Assembly (NCBI RefSeq): GCF_018613065.1
Contig: NZ_JAGGQW010000034.1
Span: 62,001-126,000 of the forward strand
Length of the DNA: 64,000 nucleotides
Origin: Bacillus sp. ISL-7
GTDB taxonomy: Bacteria > Bacillota > Bacilli > Bacillales_B > DSM-18226
Direction: 5' to 3'
Part shown: positions 42,801-52,154 of the stretch, piece by piece
How the letters are laid out: every line of letters starts with the position of its first letter
How positions within the stretch are numbered: the first letter of the stretch is position 1
Notes under the pieces: generated by a model
Seen by the model: only the letters and a program-made list of their open reading frames with translations
Told to the model about the DNA's origin: nothing
Databases searched by the model: none
Made by a program: the position numbers and the translations under genes

Positions 42801-43787
42801 ATGAGTTTTTTTAAAAAATTAAAAGAAAAAATCACAAAATCCACGGATACGGTGACAGAGAAGTTTAAGGAAGGTCTTACAAAAACAAGGGATAATTTCT
42901 CAGGAAAAGTAAATGACCTTGTTGCCAGGTACCGTAAAGTAGATGAAGACTTTTTTGAAGAATTAGAAGAAATCATGATCCAGGCTGATGTAGGCTTTGA
43001 TACAGTGATGAAACTGATTGAAGAGTTGAAAATGGAAGTTAAACGCCGGAACATCCAAGACCCACAGGATGTACAAAGTGTAATATCCGAAAAGTTGGTT
43101 GATATCTACAATGCGGGTGAAGAACAATCCTCAAAATTAAATATTCAAGAGGATGGGCTGACAGTCATTCTATTTGTTGGAGTTAATGGGGTTGGAAAAA
43201 CAACAACGATCGGTAAGCTTGGGTACAAGTTTAAGAATGAAGGAAAGAAAGTACTATTAGCAGCAGGTGATACTTTCCGTGCTGGTGCGATTGAACAACT
43301 TGAAGTCTGGGGAGAAAGAGTCGGCGTCGATGTTATTAAGCAATCGGAAGGGTCTGACCCTGCCGCGGTTATGTACGATGCCATACAGGCAGCTAAATCT
43401 CGTAAAACAGATATTTTGTTATGTGATACCGCTGGCCGCTTGCAAAACAAAGTAAACTTAATGAAGGAGCTTGAAAAGGTAAAACGTGTGATAGAAAAAG
43501 AAATTCCCGGTGCCCCACATGAAGTAATTTTAGTCCTTGACGCAACAACTGGTCAAAACGCCCTGATCCAGGCAAAAACCTTTAAAGAAGTGACAAATGT
43601 TAGTGGAATTGTTCTTTCAAAATTAGACGGAACGGCAAAAGGCGGAATCGTCCTTGCTATCCGCAATGAATTAAAAATTCCTGTGAAATTTGTTGGTCTC
43701 GGCGAAAAAATGGACGACCTTCAAGAATTTGAAGCGGAAAAATATGTGTATGGTTTATTTGCAGATGAAGTGGAAAAAGCGGATTAA
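42801..43787 (+). CDS. ftsY: SRP receptor FtsY
   Basis: Docks SRP-ribosome complexes at the membrane. The 328-residue protein has an N-terminal basic and helical region, the NG domain with G1 GVNGVGKTT, the AGDTFRAGAIEQLE insertion-box region, DTAGR, and TKLD-type SKLDGTAKGG. I chose the ATG at 42801 (MSFFKKLKEK); the GTG nine bases upstream has no suitable ribosome-binding site. Confidence 0.95.
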   Translation: MSFFKKLKEKITKSTDTVTEKFKEGLTKTRDNFSGKVNDLVARYRKVDEDFFEELEEIMIQADVGFDTVMKLIEELKMEVKRRNIQDPQDVQSVISEKLVDIYNAGEEQSSKLNIQEDGLTVILFVGVNGVGKTTTIGKLGYKFKNEGKKVLLAAGDTFRAGAIEQLEVWGERVGVDVIKQSEGSDPAAVMYDAIQAAKSRKTDILLCDTAGRLQNKVNLMKELEKVKRVIEKEIPGAPHEVILVLDATTGQNALIQAKTFKEVTNVSGIVLSKLDGTAKGGIVLAIRNELKIPVKFVGLGEKMDDLQEFEAEKYVYGLFADEVEKAD

Positions 43788-43806
43788 TGGATGTAAAGGT
43801 ATTATC

Positions 43807-43835
43807 TTGACAGATAATCTCTGACCTTGTAAACT
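43807..43835 (+). promoter_or_regulatory. Sigma-A promoter of ylxM-ffh
   Basis: TTGACA (43807-43812), 17-base spacer, TAAACT (43830-43835), in the 95-base gap after ftsY. The -35 is flanked by a perfect inverted repeat ATTATC/GATAAT (43801-43806 and 43813-43818). Confidence 0.65.
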
Positions 43836-43882
43836 ACTTATGTAAAGGCTTTTCACTTAACATGCGCATTGGAGGGGATTGC

Positions 43883-44215
43883 ATGCTTGAAAAGACGACA
43901 CGAATGAACTATCTTTATGACTTTTACCATTCGTTGTTAACCCCAAAGCAGCAAAGCTATATGTCTCTCTATTATCTAGATGATTACTCTTTAGGAGAAA
44001 TTGCCGAAGAGTATGATGTAAGCCGCCAAGCCGTTTATGATAATATCAAGCGGACGGAGGCAATGCTCGAGGAATATGAGGAAAAGCTGCTATTATTTCA
44101 GAAATTTCAAGAGCGCAGCAAACTTTTAAGAAATGTAAAAGAATTGCTCAATGAGGATCACCCTTCAAAGCAGGCAATGTTAGAAGCTGTTGCCGAGTTG
44201 GAGAATTTAGATTAG
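43883..44215 (+). CDS. ylxM: SRP-associated helix-turn-helix protein YlxM
   Basis: Conserved small protein encoded next to ffh in Firmicutes; reported to modulate SRP-FtsY GTPase activity in streptococci, with no firm role in Bacillus. The 110-residue product has a sigma-factor-like helix-turn-helix ([19 protein letters not shown], about 34-52) and a helical C-terminus. The ATG at 43883 is five bases after GGAGGGG. It forms a unit with ffh, which starts 12 bases later. Confidence 0.9.
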   Translation: MLEKTTRMNYLYDFYHSLLTPKQQSYMSLYYLDDYSLGEIAEEYDVSRQAVYDNIKRTEAMLEEYEEKLLLFQKFQERSKLLRNVKELLNEDHPSKQAMLEAVAELENLD

Positions 44216-44227
44216 GAGGCGGCATGA

Positions 44228-45580
44228 ATGGCATTTGAAGGATTAGCCGACCGACTGCAAAATACAATTCAAAAAATCCGCGGAAAAGGGAAAGTTTCAG
44301 AAGCGGATGTAAAAGAAATGATGCGTGAAGTACGTCTAGCTTTACTAGAAGCAGACGTAAACTTCAAGGTTGTTAAAGATTTTGTGAAAAAGGTAAGTGA
44401 ACGTGCCGTTGGGCAGGAAGTACTGAAAAGCTTAACACCTGGACAACAAATTATTAAAATCGTTAATGAAGAATTGACGGAATTGATGGGTGGAGAACAA
44501 AGCAAAATCGCGGTGTCAAATCGTCCGCCAACGGTCATTATGATGGTCGGTTTACAGGGTGCTGGTAAAACAACAACATCCGGAAAGCTTGCCAACTTGC
44601 TTCGCAAAAAGTATAACCGTATGCCATTGCTTGTTGCTGCAGATATTTATCGGCCTGCTGCGATCAAGCAACTTGAAACACTAGGAAAGCAATTAGACAT
44701 GCCAGTTTTCTCACTTGGTGATCAAGTAAGCCCTGTCGAAATTGCAAGGCAAGCCATTGCGAAAGCAAAAGAAGAGCATCATGACTATGTCCTTATTGAT
44801 ACCGCCGGCCGACTTCATGTTGATGAAGCATTAATGGGTGAGTTAAAGGACATTAAGGAACTGACTAAACCTGATGAAATCTTCCTAGTCGTTGATGCCA
44901 TGACTGGTCAAGATGCAGTCAATGTGGCCCAAAGCTTTAACGAACAGCTCGGATTAACTGGGGTTGTGTTAACAAAGCTGGATGGTGATACCAGAGGCGG
45001 GGCGGCACTTTCAATCCGGGCAGTAACGCAAACACCAATTAAATTTGTCGGTTTAGGCGAGAAGTTAGATGCACTTGAACCTTTTCACCCTGAACGTATG
45101 GCATCTAGAATCCTTGGTATGGGTGACGTGCTGACATTGATTGAGAAGGCACAAGCCAATGTTGATGAAGAAAAGGCTAAAGAGTTGGAACAAAAAATGC
45201 GGACAGCTACGTTTACGCTGGAGGATTTTTTGGATCAGCTTGGACAGGTTCGTAATTTAGGTCCACTTGATGAACTATTAAAGATGATGCCTGGTGCAAA
45301 CAAGATTAAAGGGTTAAATAATCTTCAAATCGATGAAAAGCAAATTGCTCATGTTGAGGCAATCATCCGTTCAATGACGACTGTTGAAAAAAATAATCCA
45401 GAAATCTTGAACGCCAAACGGAAAAACCGAATTGCCAAAGGCAGCGGTCGTTCTGTAACTGAAGTAAACCGTTTGTTAAAACAGTTTGAAGATATGAAAA
45501 AAATGATGAAACAAATGACTGGAATGCAGCAAAAAGGTAAGAAAAAAGGTGGATTTAAACTTCCTTTCAAGCCGTTTTAA
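44228..45580 (+). CDS. ffh: Signal recognition particle protein Ffh
   Basis: GTPase that, with scRNA, binds signal sequences of nascent membrane and secreted proteins. The 450-residue protein has the N and G domains (G1 GLQGAGKTT near 107-115, DTAGR, TKLDGDTRGG) and a methionine-rich M domain at about 300-435, ending in a basic tail. AGGAGGCGG precedes the ATG. A compact copy of an intergenic repeat begins six bases after the stop. Confidence 0.96.
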   Translation: MAFEGLADRLQNTIQKIRGKGKVSEADVKEMMREVRLALLEADVNFKVVKDFVKKVSERAVGQEVLKSLTPGQQIIKIVNEELTELMGGEQSKIAVSNRPPTVIMMVGLQGAGKTTTSGKLANLLRKKYNRMPLLVAADIYRPAAIKQLETLGKQLDMPVFSLGDQVSPVEIARQAIAKAKEEHHDYVLIDTAGRLHVDEALMGELKDIKELTKPDEIFLVVDAMTGQDAVNVAQSFNEQLGLTGVVLTKLDGDTRGGAALSIRAVTQTPIKFVGLGEKLDALEPFHPERMASRILGMGDVLTLIEKAQANVDEEKAKELEQKMRTATFTLEDFLDQLGQVRNLGPLDELLKMMPGANKIKGLNNLQIDEKQIAHVEAIIRSMTTVEKNNPEILNAKRKNRIAKGSGRSVTEVNRLLKQFEDMKKMMKQMTGMQQKGKKKGGFKLPFKPF

Positions 45581-45585
45581 AATCG

Positions 45586-45640
45586 AAAAGCGGAAGCGCC
45601 TTGTTCAGGGGCGCTGGAGCTAGACAGTCATCTAAGTTCA
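45586..45640. repeat. Short form of a structured intergenic repeat
   Basis: Begins AAAAGCGGAAGCGCC (45586-45600), has only nine central bases, and ends GGCGCTGGAGCTAGACAG (45610-45627) plus a 13-base tail ending AAGTTCA. AGCGCC and GGCGCT pair as a hairpin. The ends match those of the long form at 46339-46498. It sits where an ffh terminator would be expected, and no other one is seen. Confidence 0.85.
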
Positions 45641-45699
45641 CTTTTTTATCTGTTTTATTTTGCTAATTATTGGTAATACTGTATGTAAAGAAAAAACAC

Positions 45700-45728
45700 T
45701 TTACAAACTATAAAAGAATTGATATTAT
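45700..45728 (+). promoter_or_regulatory. Sigma-A promoter of rpsP
   Basis: TTTACA (45700-45705), 17-base spacer, TATTAT (45723-45728), 40 bases before the rpsP start. Confidence 0.65.
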
Positions 45729-45767
45729 ACTATCTTGTGTGAAACTATTCGGAGGTGCTTATTTAAA

Positions 45768-46040
45768 ATGGCAGTAAAAATTCGTTTAAAACGTATGGGA
45801 GCAAACAAAACTCCTTTCTATCGTATCGTAGTAGCAGATTCTCGTTCACCACGTGATGGACGTTACATTGAGATTGTAGGAACTTACAATCCGGTTACAC
45901 AACCAGCTAAGGTTGACATCAACGAAGAATTAGCTCTTAAATGGTTACAAGACGGTGCTAAACCATCTGATACAGTACGTAACCTTTTCTCTAATCAAGG
46001 CATCATGGAAAAATTCCATAATGCAAAATTAAGTAAGTAA
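45768..46040 (+). CDS. rpsP: Ribosomal protein bS16
   Basis: Small-subunit ribosomal protein. The 90-residue sequence has the S16 core [24 protein letters not shown] chose the ATG at 45768, ten bases after GGAGGTG; an upstream in-frame ATG at 45735 would add 11 residues not found in the family. khpA follows after 13 bases. Confidence 0.96.
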   Translation: MAVKIRLKRMGANKTPFYRIVVADSRSPRDGRYIEIVGTYNPVTQPAKVDINEELALKWLQDGAKPSDTVRNLFSNQGIMEKFHNAKLSK

Positions 46041-46053
46041 CTCAGGGACGACG

Positions 46054-46284
46054 ATGAAACAATTAGTCGAAACGATTGTTAAGCCCCTAGTTGATTTTCC
46101 AGAAGACGTTCGTGTGGATGTCGTGGAAGATGACAACCGTGTAACCTATCAGTTATTTGTTAATAAAACAGATATGGGAAAAGTTATCGGTAAGCAGGGG
46201 CGCGTTGCAAAGGCCATTAGAACTGTTGTTTATGCAGCAGGATCATCACAACAAAAGAAAATTTTTCTAGAAATTGGTGAATAG
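46054..46284 (+). CDS. khpA: KH-domain RNA-binding protein KhpA (YlqC)
   Basis: Small RNA-binding protein that in other Firmicutes pairs with KhpB (Jag) and affects cell size and division. The 76-residue sequence is a single KH domain with the GxxG loop in GKVIGKQGRVAKAIR (about 49-63). It is followed by a strong terminator and the long repeat copy. Confidence 0.93.
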   Translation: MKQLVETIVKPLVDFPEDVRVDVVEDDNRVTYQLFVNKTDMGKVIGKQGRVAKAIRTVVYAAGSSQQKKIFLEIGE

Positions 46285-46300
46285 CTTTTTGCATCTAGAT

Positions 46301-46330
46301 AAAAGGGAGGAATTATTTCCTCCCTTTTTT
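46301..46330 (+). terminator. Terminator after khpA
   Basis: AAAAGGGAGGAA (46301-46312) pairs with TTCCTCCCTTTT (46317-46328) around a 4-base loop, followed by T residues. Confidence 0.9.
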
Positions 46331-46338
46331 GCTATAAG

Positions 46339-46498
46339 AAAAGCGGAGGCGCCCGTTTAGCGGCGTATGGACTGGAGCGCTTTGACTGAGATAAAGGAAA
46401 CACGGAGAGCGATAGCGATCCGATGTTGACTTATCGTAGGGAGAAGAGCGAAGTCCACTAGCCGCTGGGCGCTGGAGCTAGACAGTTCTCAAAGTTCA
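46339..46498. repeat. Long form of the structured intergenic repeat
   Basis: Same ends as the short form at 45586-45640: AAAAGCGGAGGCGCC (46339-46353) and GGCGCTGGAGCTAGACAG (46468-46485) with a 13-base tail ending AAGTTCA. The 114 bases between them add nested complementary blocks: GCGCCC with GGGCGC, AGCGGC with GCCGCT, and GGACT with AGTCC, so the RNA can fold into one long branched hairpin. No open frame of note. It ends one base before an in-frame ATG upstream of ylqD. Confidence 0.85.
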
Positions 46499-46519
46499 AT
46501 GAACGAGGGAGGCATTTCT

Positions 46520-46906
46520 TTGCAAATCATTCAAACTGTTGTGGTAAAACAAATTCTAACGGAAAATAGTAAGAAAAAATTAGCTGACCATTACGAGGCA
46601 CAAAAGCTGCAGTATCAAAGGGAGATTAGTCAGCTTCAATTTGAGTTGAAGCGTTTGGAAAAAACCAAGGGATATTCACCTGGAGCATTAAAGAATCATT
46701 TTGAAAAAGAAATCAATAAACGTTTGGAAAAAGAAAAGCTTATTGAGTTTCAAATCGAACAATTACATATGCTGCCATTAGGCAGTGAGTTAAAAGAAAA
46801 GGAAGTACAAGCCCTCGTTGAAATTAAGATAGGTGACATATGGAACGGGCGGATTGGGCAACCTACAATTATCATAAAAGACGGAATAATAGAAGATATA
46901 CGCTAG
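46520..46906 (+). CDS. ylqD: YlqD family protein of unknown function
   Basis: Conserved in Bacillus at this site, function unknown. The 128-residue charged protein is largely coiled coil at about 15-75 and ends with a small beta-rich part (GQPTIIIKDGIIEDIR). I chose the TTG at 46520, seven bases after GAGGGAGG, giving the family start LQIIQTVVVKQ. An in-frame ATG at 46499 lies at the end of the repeat and would place the ribosome-binding site inside the gene. rimM follows after 12 bases. Confidence 0.85.
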   Translation: MQIIQTVVVKQILTENSKKKLADHYEAQKLQYQREISQLQFELKRLEKTKGYSPGALKNHFEKEINKRLEKEKLIEFQIEQLHMLPLGSELKEKEVQALVEIKIGDIWNGRIGQPTIIIKDGIIEDIR

Positions 46907-46918
46907 AGGTGTAAAGCT

Positions 46919-47437
46919 ATGGAAAAATGGTTTAATGTCGGAAAAATTGTAAACACACAGGGGCTAAAGGGGGAAGTCCGAGTTATATCAAAGACTGACT
47001 TCCCTGAGAAACGCTATAAAGCAGGAAATGTATTATATTTGTTTATGCCTAATTCTAGTTCGCCGATTGAACTAACAGTTAAAAGCCGCCGAACCCATAA
47101 AAATTTTGAATTACTTTCATTTGAAGGTTATAACAATATCAATGAAGTAGAAAAGTTTAGGGATGGAATTCTAAAAGTACCTGAAACACAGCTTGGTGCA
47201 TTAAATGAGGATGAATTTTATTACCATGAGATTATTGGATGCCTTGTTGCTACAACAAAAGGCGAGGAGCTTGGAAAAGTTTCTGAAATTCTATCTCCTG
47301 GTGCCAATGACGTTTGGGTGGTTAAAGGTAAAGGCGGCAAAGAAATACTAATCCCTTATATCCATGATGTGGTCAAGAAAGTAGATGTGAAAGAAAAAGT
47401 CATACTAATCGATCCAATCGAAGGGTTACTTTCATGA
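46919..47437 (+). CDS. rimM: Ribosome maturation factor RimM
   Basis: Binds S19 and helps the 30S head to mature. The 172-residue protein has the N-terminal RimM barrel ([17 protein letters not shown]) and a C-terminal PRC barrel from about 97, including [10 protein letters not shown] and EILIPYI. AGAGGTG precedes the ATG. The stop overlaps trmD (ATGA), the usual pair. Confidence 0.95.
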   Translation: MEKWFNVGKIVNTQGLKGEVRVISKTDFPEKRYKAGNVLYLFMPNSSSPIELTVKSRRTHKNFELLSFEGYNNINEVEKFRDGILKVPETQLGALNEDEFYYHEIIGCLVATTKGEELGKVSEILSPGANDVWVVKGKGGKEILIPYIHDVVKKVDVKEKVILIDPIEGLLS

Positions 47438-48177
47438 TGCAAATAGATATTCTCACCTTATTTCCGGAGATGTTTACCGGGGTACTGGGACAATCGATTT
47501 TGCAAAAGGCTGCTGAGAAATCTGCGGTCAACTATAACGTCGTCAATTTTCGCGGGTTTGCTGATAATAAACACTCAACTGTAGATGATTATCCCTACGG
47601 CGGCGGAGCTGGTATGGTATTAAAACCGCAGCCCATTTTTGATGCTGTAACAGCCCTCAAGGAAAAAGCAAAAGGTACGAATCCACGGGTGATTCTTCTT
47701 TGTCCGCAGGGTGAACAATATGAGCAGCGGAAAGCGGAAGAATTGGCAAAGGAAGAGCATTTGATTTTTATCTGTGGGCATTACGAGGGTTATGATGAAC
47801 GAATTCGTGAACATGTAGTAACAGATGAAATCTCAATTGGTGATTATGTCTTAACTGGCGGTGAACTTGGTGCGATGGTTATCGTTGATAGTGTAGTCCG
47901 ACTCTTACCAGAAGTGCTGGGAAATCAAGAATCTCATATGAAGGACTCTTTCAGCACAGGACTGCTTGAGCATCCACACTACACAAGACCTGCTGACTTC
48001 CGGGGACTAAAGGTTCCAGAAGTTCTAATATCAGGTAATCATAAATTAATAGAAGAATGGCGTAATAAAGAAGCGTTACGGCGAACAATTTTAAGACGTC
48101 CAGACCTACTTGAGAAAATAGAATTGACGAATGAACAGGAAAAATGGCTTAAAGAAGTAAAAAAAGAATACGAGTAG
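47434..48177 (+). CDS. trmD: tRNA (guanine-37 N1)-methyltransferase TrmD
   Basis: Methylates G37 of tRNAs, preventing frameshifting. The 247-residue SPOUT-class protein has the trefoil-knot SAM site ([28 protein letters not shown]) and the C-terminal [21 protein letters not shown] tRNA-binding segment. The start may be either of two adjacent ATG codons, 47434 or 47437; I kept the first, which overlaps the rimM stop. Confidence 0.95.
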   Translation: MMQIDILTLFPEMFTGVLGQSILQKAAEKSAVNYNVVNFRGFADNKHSTVDDYPYGGGAGMVLKPQPIFDAVTALKEKAKGTNPRVILLCPQGEQYEQRKAEELAKEEHLIFICGHYEGYDERIREHVVTDEISIGDYVLTGGELGAMVIVDSVVRLLPEVLGNQESHMKDSFSTGLLEHPHYTRPADFRGLKVPEVLISGNHKLIEEWRNKEALRRTILRRPDLLEKIELTNEQEKWLKEVKKEYE

Positions 48178-48179
48178 TA

Positions 48180-48208
48180 TTGCGCGAGTTTAGCGATTAT
48201 GGTATGAT
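48180..48208 (+). promoter_or_regulatory. Possible promoter of rplS
   Basis: TTGCGC (48180-48185), 17-base spacer, TATGAT (48203-48208), immediately after trmD. The -35 is poor and the -10 good. Confidence 0.4.
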
Positions 48209-48214
48209 ACTACT

Positions 48215-48667
<453 letters not shown>

Positions 48668-48676
48668 TATGAAAAG

Positions 48677-48710
48677 AAAAAGAGCTTGCTCGGGAGCAGG
48701 CTCTTTTTTT
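48677..48710 (+). terminator. Terminator after rplS
   Basis: GAGCTTGCTC (48681-48690) pairs with GAGCAGGCTC (48693-48702) with one G-T pair, followed by eight T. Confidence 0.88.
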
Positions 48711-48826
48711 TATATAATCGATTTGATGCCCTTGTAATATTAAATTATGAGTTTATAAATTGGTGCTGATTTTTTAACAAATTATTAAAGTTTGATTAAA
48801 AATATGATCCCATCGTGTTAAAATTA

Positions 48827-48855
48827 TTGAAATTATGTAAAATGAATTTTATAAA
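48827..48855 (+). promoter_or_regulatory. Sigma-A promoter of the signal peptidase gene
   Basis: TTGAAA (48827-48832), 17-base spacer, TATAAA (48850-48855), followed by the ribosome-binding site of lepB. Confidence 0.6.
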
Positions 48856-48887
48856 ACATTTTTTTACGGAGAATGGCGGGGATTGTT

Positions 48888-49445
48888 ATGACAAAAAAGA
48901 AAAATGAACTCTGGGAATGGACAAAGGCCCTTTTGATTGCTGTCATATTAGCTGCAGTTATCCGGTACTTCCTTTTTGCTCCAATCGTTGTCGATGGTTT
49001 ATCGATGATGCCGACATTGAAGGATCAGGATCGAATGATTGTAAATAAGTTTAGTTATAATATTGGTGAGCCAAAGCGATTTGATATCATTGTCTTTCAT
49101 GCACCAGAACACAAGGATTACATAAAGCGCGTGATTGGATTGCCCGGCGACACAATTGAGTATAAAGATGATACATTATATGTTAATGGAAAAGCGTATA
49201 AAGAGCCATATTTGGATAAATATAAAAAAGAAGTAGAGGATGGACCGTTAACAGATCCATTTACCTTAGAAGAAAAAATAGGACGTAAAACGGTTCCGGA
49301 AGGTGAATTGTTTGTTATGGGCGACAATCGCCGCTTCAGTAAAGATAGTCGGCATATTGGGACCATTTCCTATGATAAAATTATCGGTAAAACCAGTTTC
49401 GTTTACTGGCCGTTAAATGATGCACATATCGTAACAGTGAAATAG
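48888..49445 (+). CDS. lepB: Type I signal peptidase (SipS/LepB)
   Basis: Removes signal peptides from secreted proteins on the outer face of the membrane. The 185-residue protein has one N-terminal membrane helix (about 13-31), the catalytic S39 in DGLSMMPTL, the general base K80 in [11 protein letters not shown], and the GDNR motif with SKDSR near the C-terminus. I chose the ATG at 48888, five bases after GGCGGGGA; the ATG at 48873 is too close to its upstream GGAG. In B. subtilis this slot has no signal peptidase; paralogues are likely elsewhere. Confidence 0.93.
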   Translation: MTKKKNELWEWTKALLIAVILAAVIRYFLFAPIVVDGLSMMPTLKDQDRMIVNKFSYNIGEPKRFDIIVFHAPEHKDYIKRVIGLPGDTIEYKDDTLYVNGKAYKEPYLDKYKKEVEDGPLTDPFTLEEKIGRKTVPEGELFVMGDNRRFSKDSRHIGTISYDKIIGKTSFVYWPLNDAHIVTVK

Positions 49446-49465
49446 AGTTTGGGAGGTGGCCAAGC

Positions 49466-50329
49466 ATGACGATCCAATGGTTTCCAGGCCATATGGCTAA
49501 GGCTCGCAGAGAGGTCACGGAAAAGTTAAAATTAGTAGATATTATTTTTGAATTAGTGGATGCGAGGATTCCCTATTCCTCGAGAAATCCGATGATAGAT
49601 GAAATCATTCAGCATAAGCCAAGGCTTGTCCTATTAAATAAGGCTGACATGGCTGATAAAGAAGCAACAAGGGAATGGATTGAGTTTTTTGCGAATAAAG
49701 GTATTAAGGCACTCGCAATAAATTCTCATGCGGGAGAAGGCATGAGAGACATTGCCAATGCTTCAAAGGAAATATTGAAGGAAAAGTTTGACCGTTTAAG
49801 AGCTAGAGGTGTCAATAATCCAAGAGCGATCCGAGCGATGATAGTTGGAATTCCTAACGCTGGTAAATCGACGTTAATCAATCGATTGGCAAAGAAAAAT
49901 ATCGCTAAAACAGGAAATACGCCTGGTGTAACAAAGGCCCAACAATGGATTAAAGTGGGGAAGGAAATGGAACTGCTTGATACCCCCGGGATTTTATGGC
50001 CAAAATTTGAGGACCAAGAAGTCGGCAAAAAACTTGCCGTTACAGGCGCAATCAAAGATACGTTATTAAATCTTCAGGATCTTACTGTCTATACTCTTAA
50101 GTATTTAGAACGAGCATATCCAGATCGTTTAAAAGAACGGTACAATCTTGATACCCTTCCTGAGGATGTTGTAGAGATGTTTGACAAAATAGGAGTACTG
50201 CGTGGATGTCTTATGGCTGGTGGTATCGTTGATTATGATAAGGTTTCAGATTTGGTCATCAAGGAAATTAGATCAGAAAAGTTTGGTCGGATTACATTTG
50301 AACGACCGACTGATTTTTTGGTTGAATAA
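49466..50329 (+). CDS. rbgA: Ribosome biogenesis GTPase RbgA (YlqF)
   Basis: Circularly permuted GTPase needed for late assembly of the 50S subunit. The 287-residue protein shows G4 NKAD near 56, then G1 GIPNAGKST near 131 and G3 DTPG, and a C-terminal helical ANTAR-like domain. GGGAGGTGG precedes the ATG. Confidence 0.95.
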   Translation: MTIQWFPGHMAKARREVTEKLKLVDIIFELVDARIPYSSRNPMIDEIIQHKPRLVLLNKADMADKEATREWIEFFANKGIKALAINSHAGEGMRDIANASKEILKEKFDRLRARGVNNPRAIRAMIVGIPNAGKSTLINRLAKKNIAKTGNTPGVTKAQQWIKVGKEMELLDTPGILWPKFEDQEVGKKLAVTGAIKDTLLNLQDLTVYTLKYLERAYPDRLKERYNLDTLPEDVVEMFDKIGVLRGCLMAGGIVDYDKVSDLVIKEIRSEKFGRITFERPTDFLVE

Positions 50330-50345
50330 AGAAAAAATCTAGTTT

Positions 50346-50373
50346 AAGCTCTCCTAGACGGAGAGTCTTTTTT
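50346..50373 (+). terminator. Terminator after rbgA
   Basis: CTCTCC (50349-50354) pairs with GGAGAG (50360-50365) around a 5-base loop, followed by TCTTTTTT. Confidence 0.75.
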
Positions 50374-50459
50374 ATGGAATAATTTACCACTATTTATTGT
50401 AGGCAATTTAGCCGTATATCTTGTAAAATAAATTGAGTGAAAGTAAAGGAGCGTTCTAA

Positions 50460-51122
50460 ATGAAATATCGATCTGCATTTGATATTATTGGTCCCGTCAT
50501 GATTGGACCATCTAGCTCTCATACCGCAGGCGCAGCGCGAATTGGCAGGGTAGCAAGAACCTTATTTGGTCAGCTGCCAAAGAAAGCCATCATCTCATTG
50601 TACGGTTCATTTGCAAAAACCTATAAGGGACATGGAACAGACTTTGCCATAGTGGCAGGGCTGTTAGATTTTGATACTTTTGATGGACGGATGCCACAAT
50701 CCTTAGAAATAGCAAAACAAATGGGTTTAGAGGTGATCTTTTGTATTGAAGAGGCTGTGATGGATCATCCCAATACCGTAAAAATTAATTTATATAATGA
50801 TGATAACGAACTCGAATTAGTTGGGATTTCAATTGGCGGGGGTACGATTGAGATAACAGAGTTAAACTCCTTTCCGTTGAAGCTTTCCGGTGAACATCCC
50901 GCAATCTTGGTTGTTCATCAAGATCGATTTGGTATTATCTCAGCAGTAACAAGTGTGTTATCAAAAAATCAAATAAATATTGGTCATATGGAAGTTTCTC
51001 GATTAGAAAAAGGAGAAATGGCATTAATGGTTATTGAAGTTGATCAGAAAATTGATGAATTAGTGATAGAGGAACTACATCAACTTTCAAGTGTATCGCA
51101 AATTATTCGTATGGTCGAATAG
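50460..51122 (+). CDS. sdaAB: L-serine dehydratase, beta subunit
   Basis: With SdaAA, deaminates L-serine to pyruvate and ammonia using a 4Fe-4S cluster. The 220-residue protein has the family motif GPSSSHTAGAARIGR near 18-32 and a C-terminal ACT domain from about 148 that may bind serine as regulator. AAAGGAG precedes the ATG. In B. subtilis the pair sits between yloV and recG; here it lies between rbgA and rnhB. Confidence 0.93.
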   Translation: MKYRSAFDIIGPVMIGPSSSHTAGAARIGRVARTLFGQLPKKAIISLYGSFAKTYKGHGTDFAIVAGLLDFDTFDGRMPQSLEIAKQMGLEVIFCIEEAVMDHPNTVKINLYNDDNELELVGISIGGGTIEITELNSFPLKLSGEHPAILVVHQDRFGIISAVTSVLSKNQINIGHMEVSRLEKGEMALMVIEVDQKIDELVIEELHQLSSVSQIIRMVE

Positions 51123-51152
51123 ACCATTAATTAGCCAGCGGGAGGTGTCATT

Positions 51153-52058
51153 ATGTTTAGAAATGTAGCAGAACTTGTTCAGTTGGCAGAGAGCAATCAA
51201 GTAAAAATAGCGGAAATTATGATCCGGCAAGAAATAGAAGTTTCTGGCCTTTCTAGAGAAGATATTATTGCTAAAATGGATAAGAACTTAACGATTATGG
51301 AACAAGCATTGGAAAGAGGACTTAACGGTGTGTACTCACATACAGGTCTTACCGGTGGAGACGCAGTATTGCTCCAAAACTATATTAAAAGTGGCAAGGC
51401 GCTGGGGGGGACCATTTTATTAGATGCCGTCAGTAAAGCGGTGGCGACCAATGAAGTGAACGCTGCAATGGGCGTAATTTGTGCAACGCCAACAGCTGGT
51501 TCAGCAGGTGTCGTACCAGGTACATTATTTGCAGTAAAAGAAAAATTAAATCCAACCCGACAAGAAATGATTGAATTTTTATTTACCTCAGCAGCTTTCG
51601 GATTTGTTGTCGCAAATAATGCCTCTATTTCTGGTGCGGCAGGGGGATGTCAAGCAGAGGTAGGCTCTGCAAGTGGTATGGCTGCAGCTTCGATTGTAGA
51701 ATTGGCTGGTGGGTCACCTAAGCAAGCTGCAGAAGCGATGGCAATCACATTGAAGAATATGCTTGGATTAGTTTGTGATCCTGTAGCAGGCTTAGTTGAA
51801 GTTCCTTGTGTGAAAAGAAATGCAATGGGTGCATCCAATGCCATCACGGCTGCAGATATGGCACTTGCTGGCATTACAAGCAGAATCCCCTGCGATGAAG
51901 TCATTCATGCGATGTTCTTAATTGGCCAATCCATGCCATCTGCCTTAAGGGAAACAGCGGAAGGTGGTCTTGCAGCGACACCGACAGGAAGAAGACTTGA
52001 ACAAGAAATTTTTGGCACAAGCAAAACATTCAAACTAAAAGACTTAGTTATATCCTAA
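51153..52058 (+). CDS. sdaAA: L-serine dehydratase, alpha subunit
   Basis: Catalytic, iron-sulfur subunit paired with SdaAB. The 301-residue protein has GVICATPTAGSAGVVPG, the AAGGCQAEVGSASGMA stretch and LVCDPVAGLVEVPCVKRN, which carry cysteines expected to bind the cluster. Its start is 30 bases after sdaAB and is preceded by GGGAGGTG. Confidence 0.94.
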   Translation: MFRNVAELVQLAESNQVKIAEIMIRQEIEVSGLSREDIIAKMDKNLTIMEQALERGLNGVYSHTGLTGGDAVLLQNYIKSGKALGGTILLDAVSKAVATNEVNAAMGVICATPTAGSAGVVPGTLFAVKEKLNPTRQEMIEFLFTSAAFGFVVANNASISGAAGGCQAEVGSASGMAAASIVELAGGSPKQAAEAMAITLKNMLGLVCDPVAGLVEVPCVKRNAMGASNAITAADMALAGITSRIPCDEVIHAMFLIGQSMPSALRETAEGGLAATPTGRRLEQEIFGTSKTFKLKDLVIS

Positions 52059-52066
52059 CGGAATGA

Positions 52067-52106
52067 AATAACACCCAAGTTCATCTCGAATATTGGGTGT
52101 TATTTT
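52067..52106 (+). terminator. Terminator after sdaAA
   Basis: A 12-bp perfect stem, AATAACACCCAA (52067-52078) with TTGGGTGTTATT (52093-52104), followed by T residues. Confidence 0.8.
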
Positions 52107-52154
52107 GTTGTTTTTTAACAAATGACCAAGATAACAATTACAATGGGTGATAAG

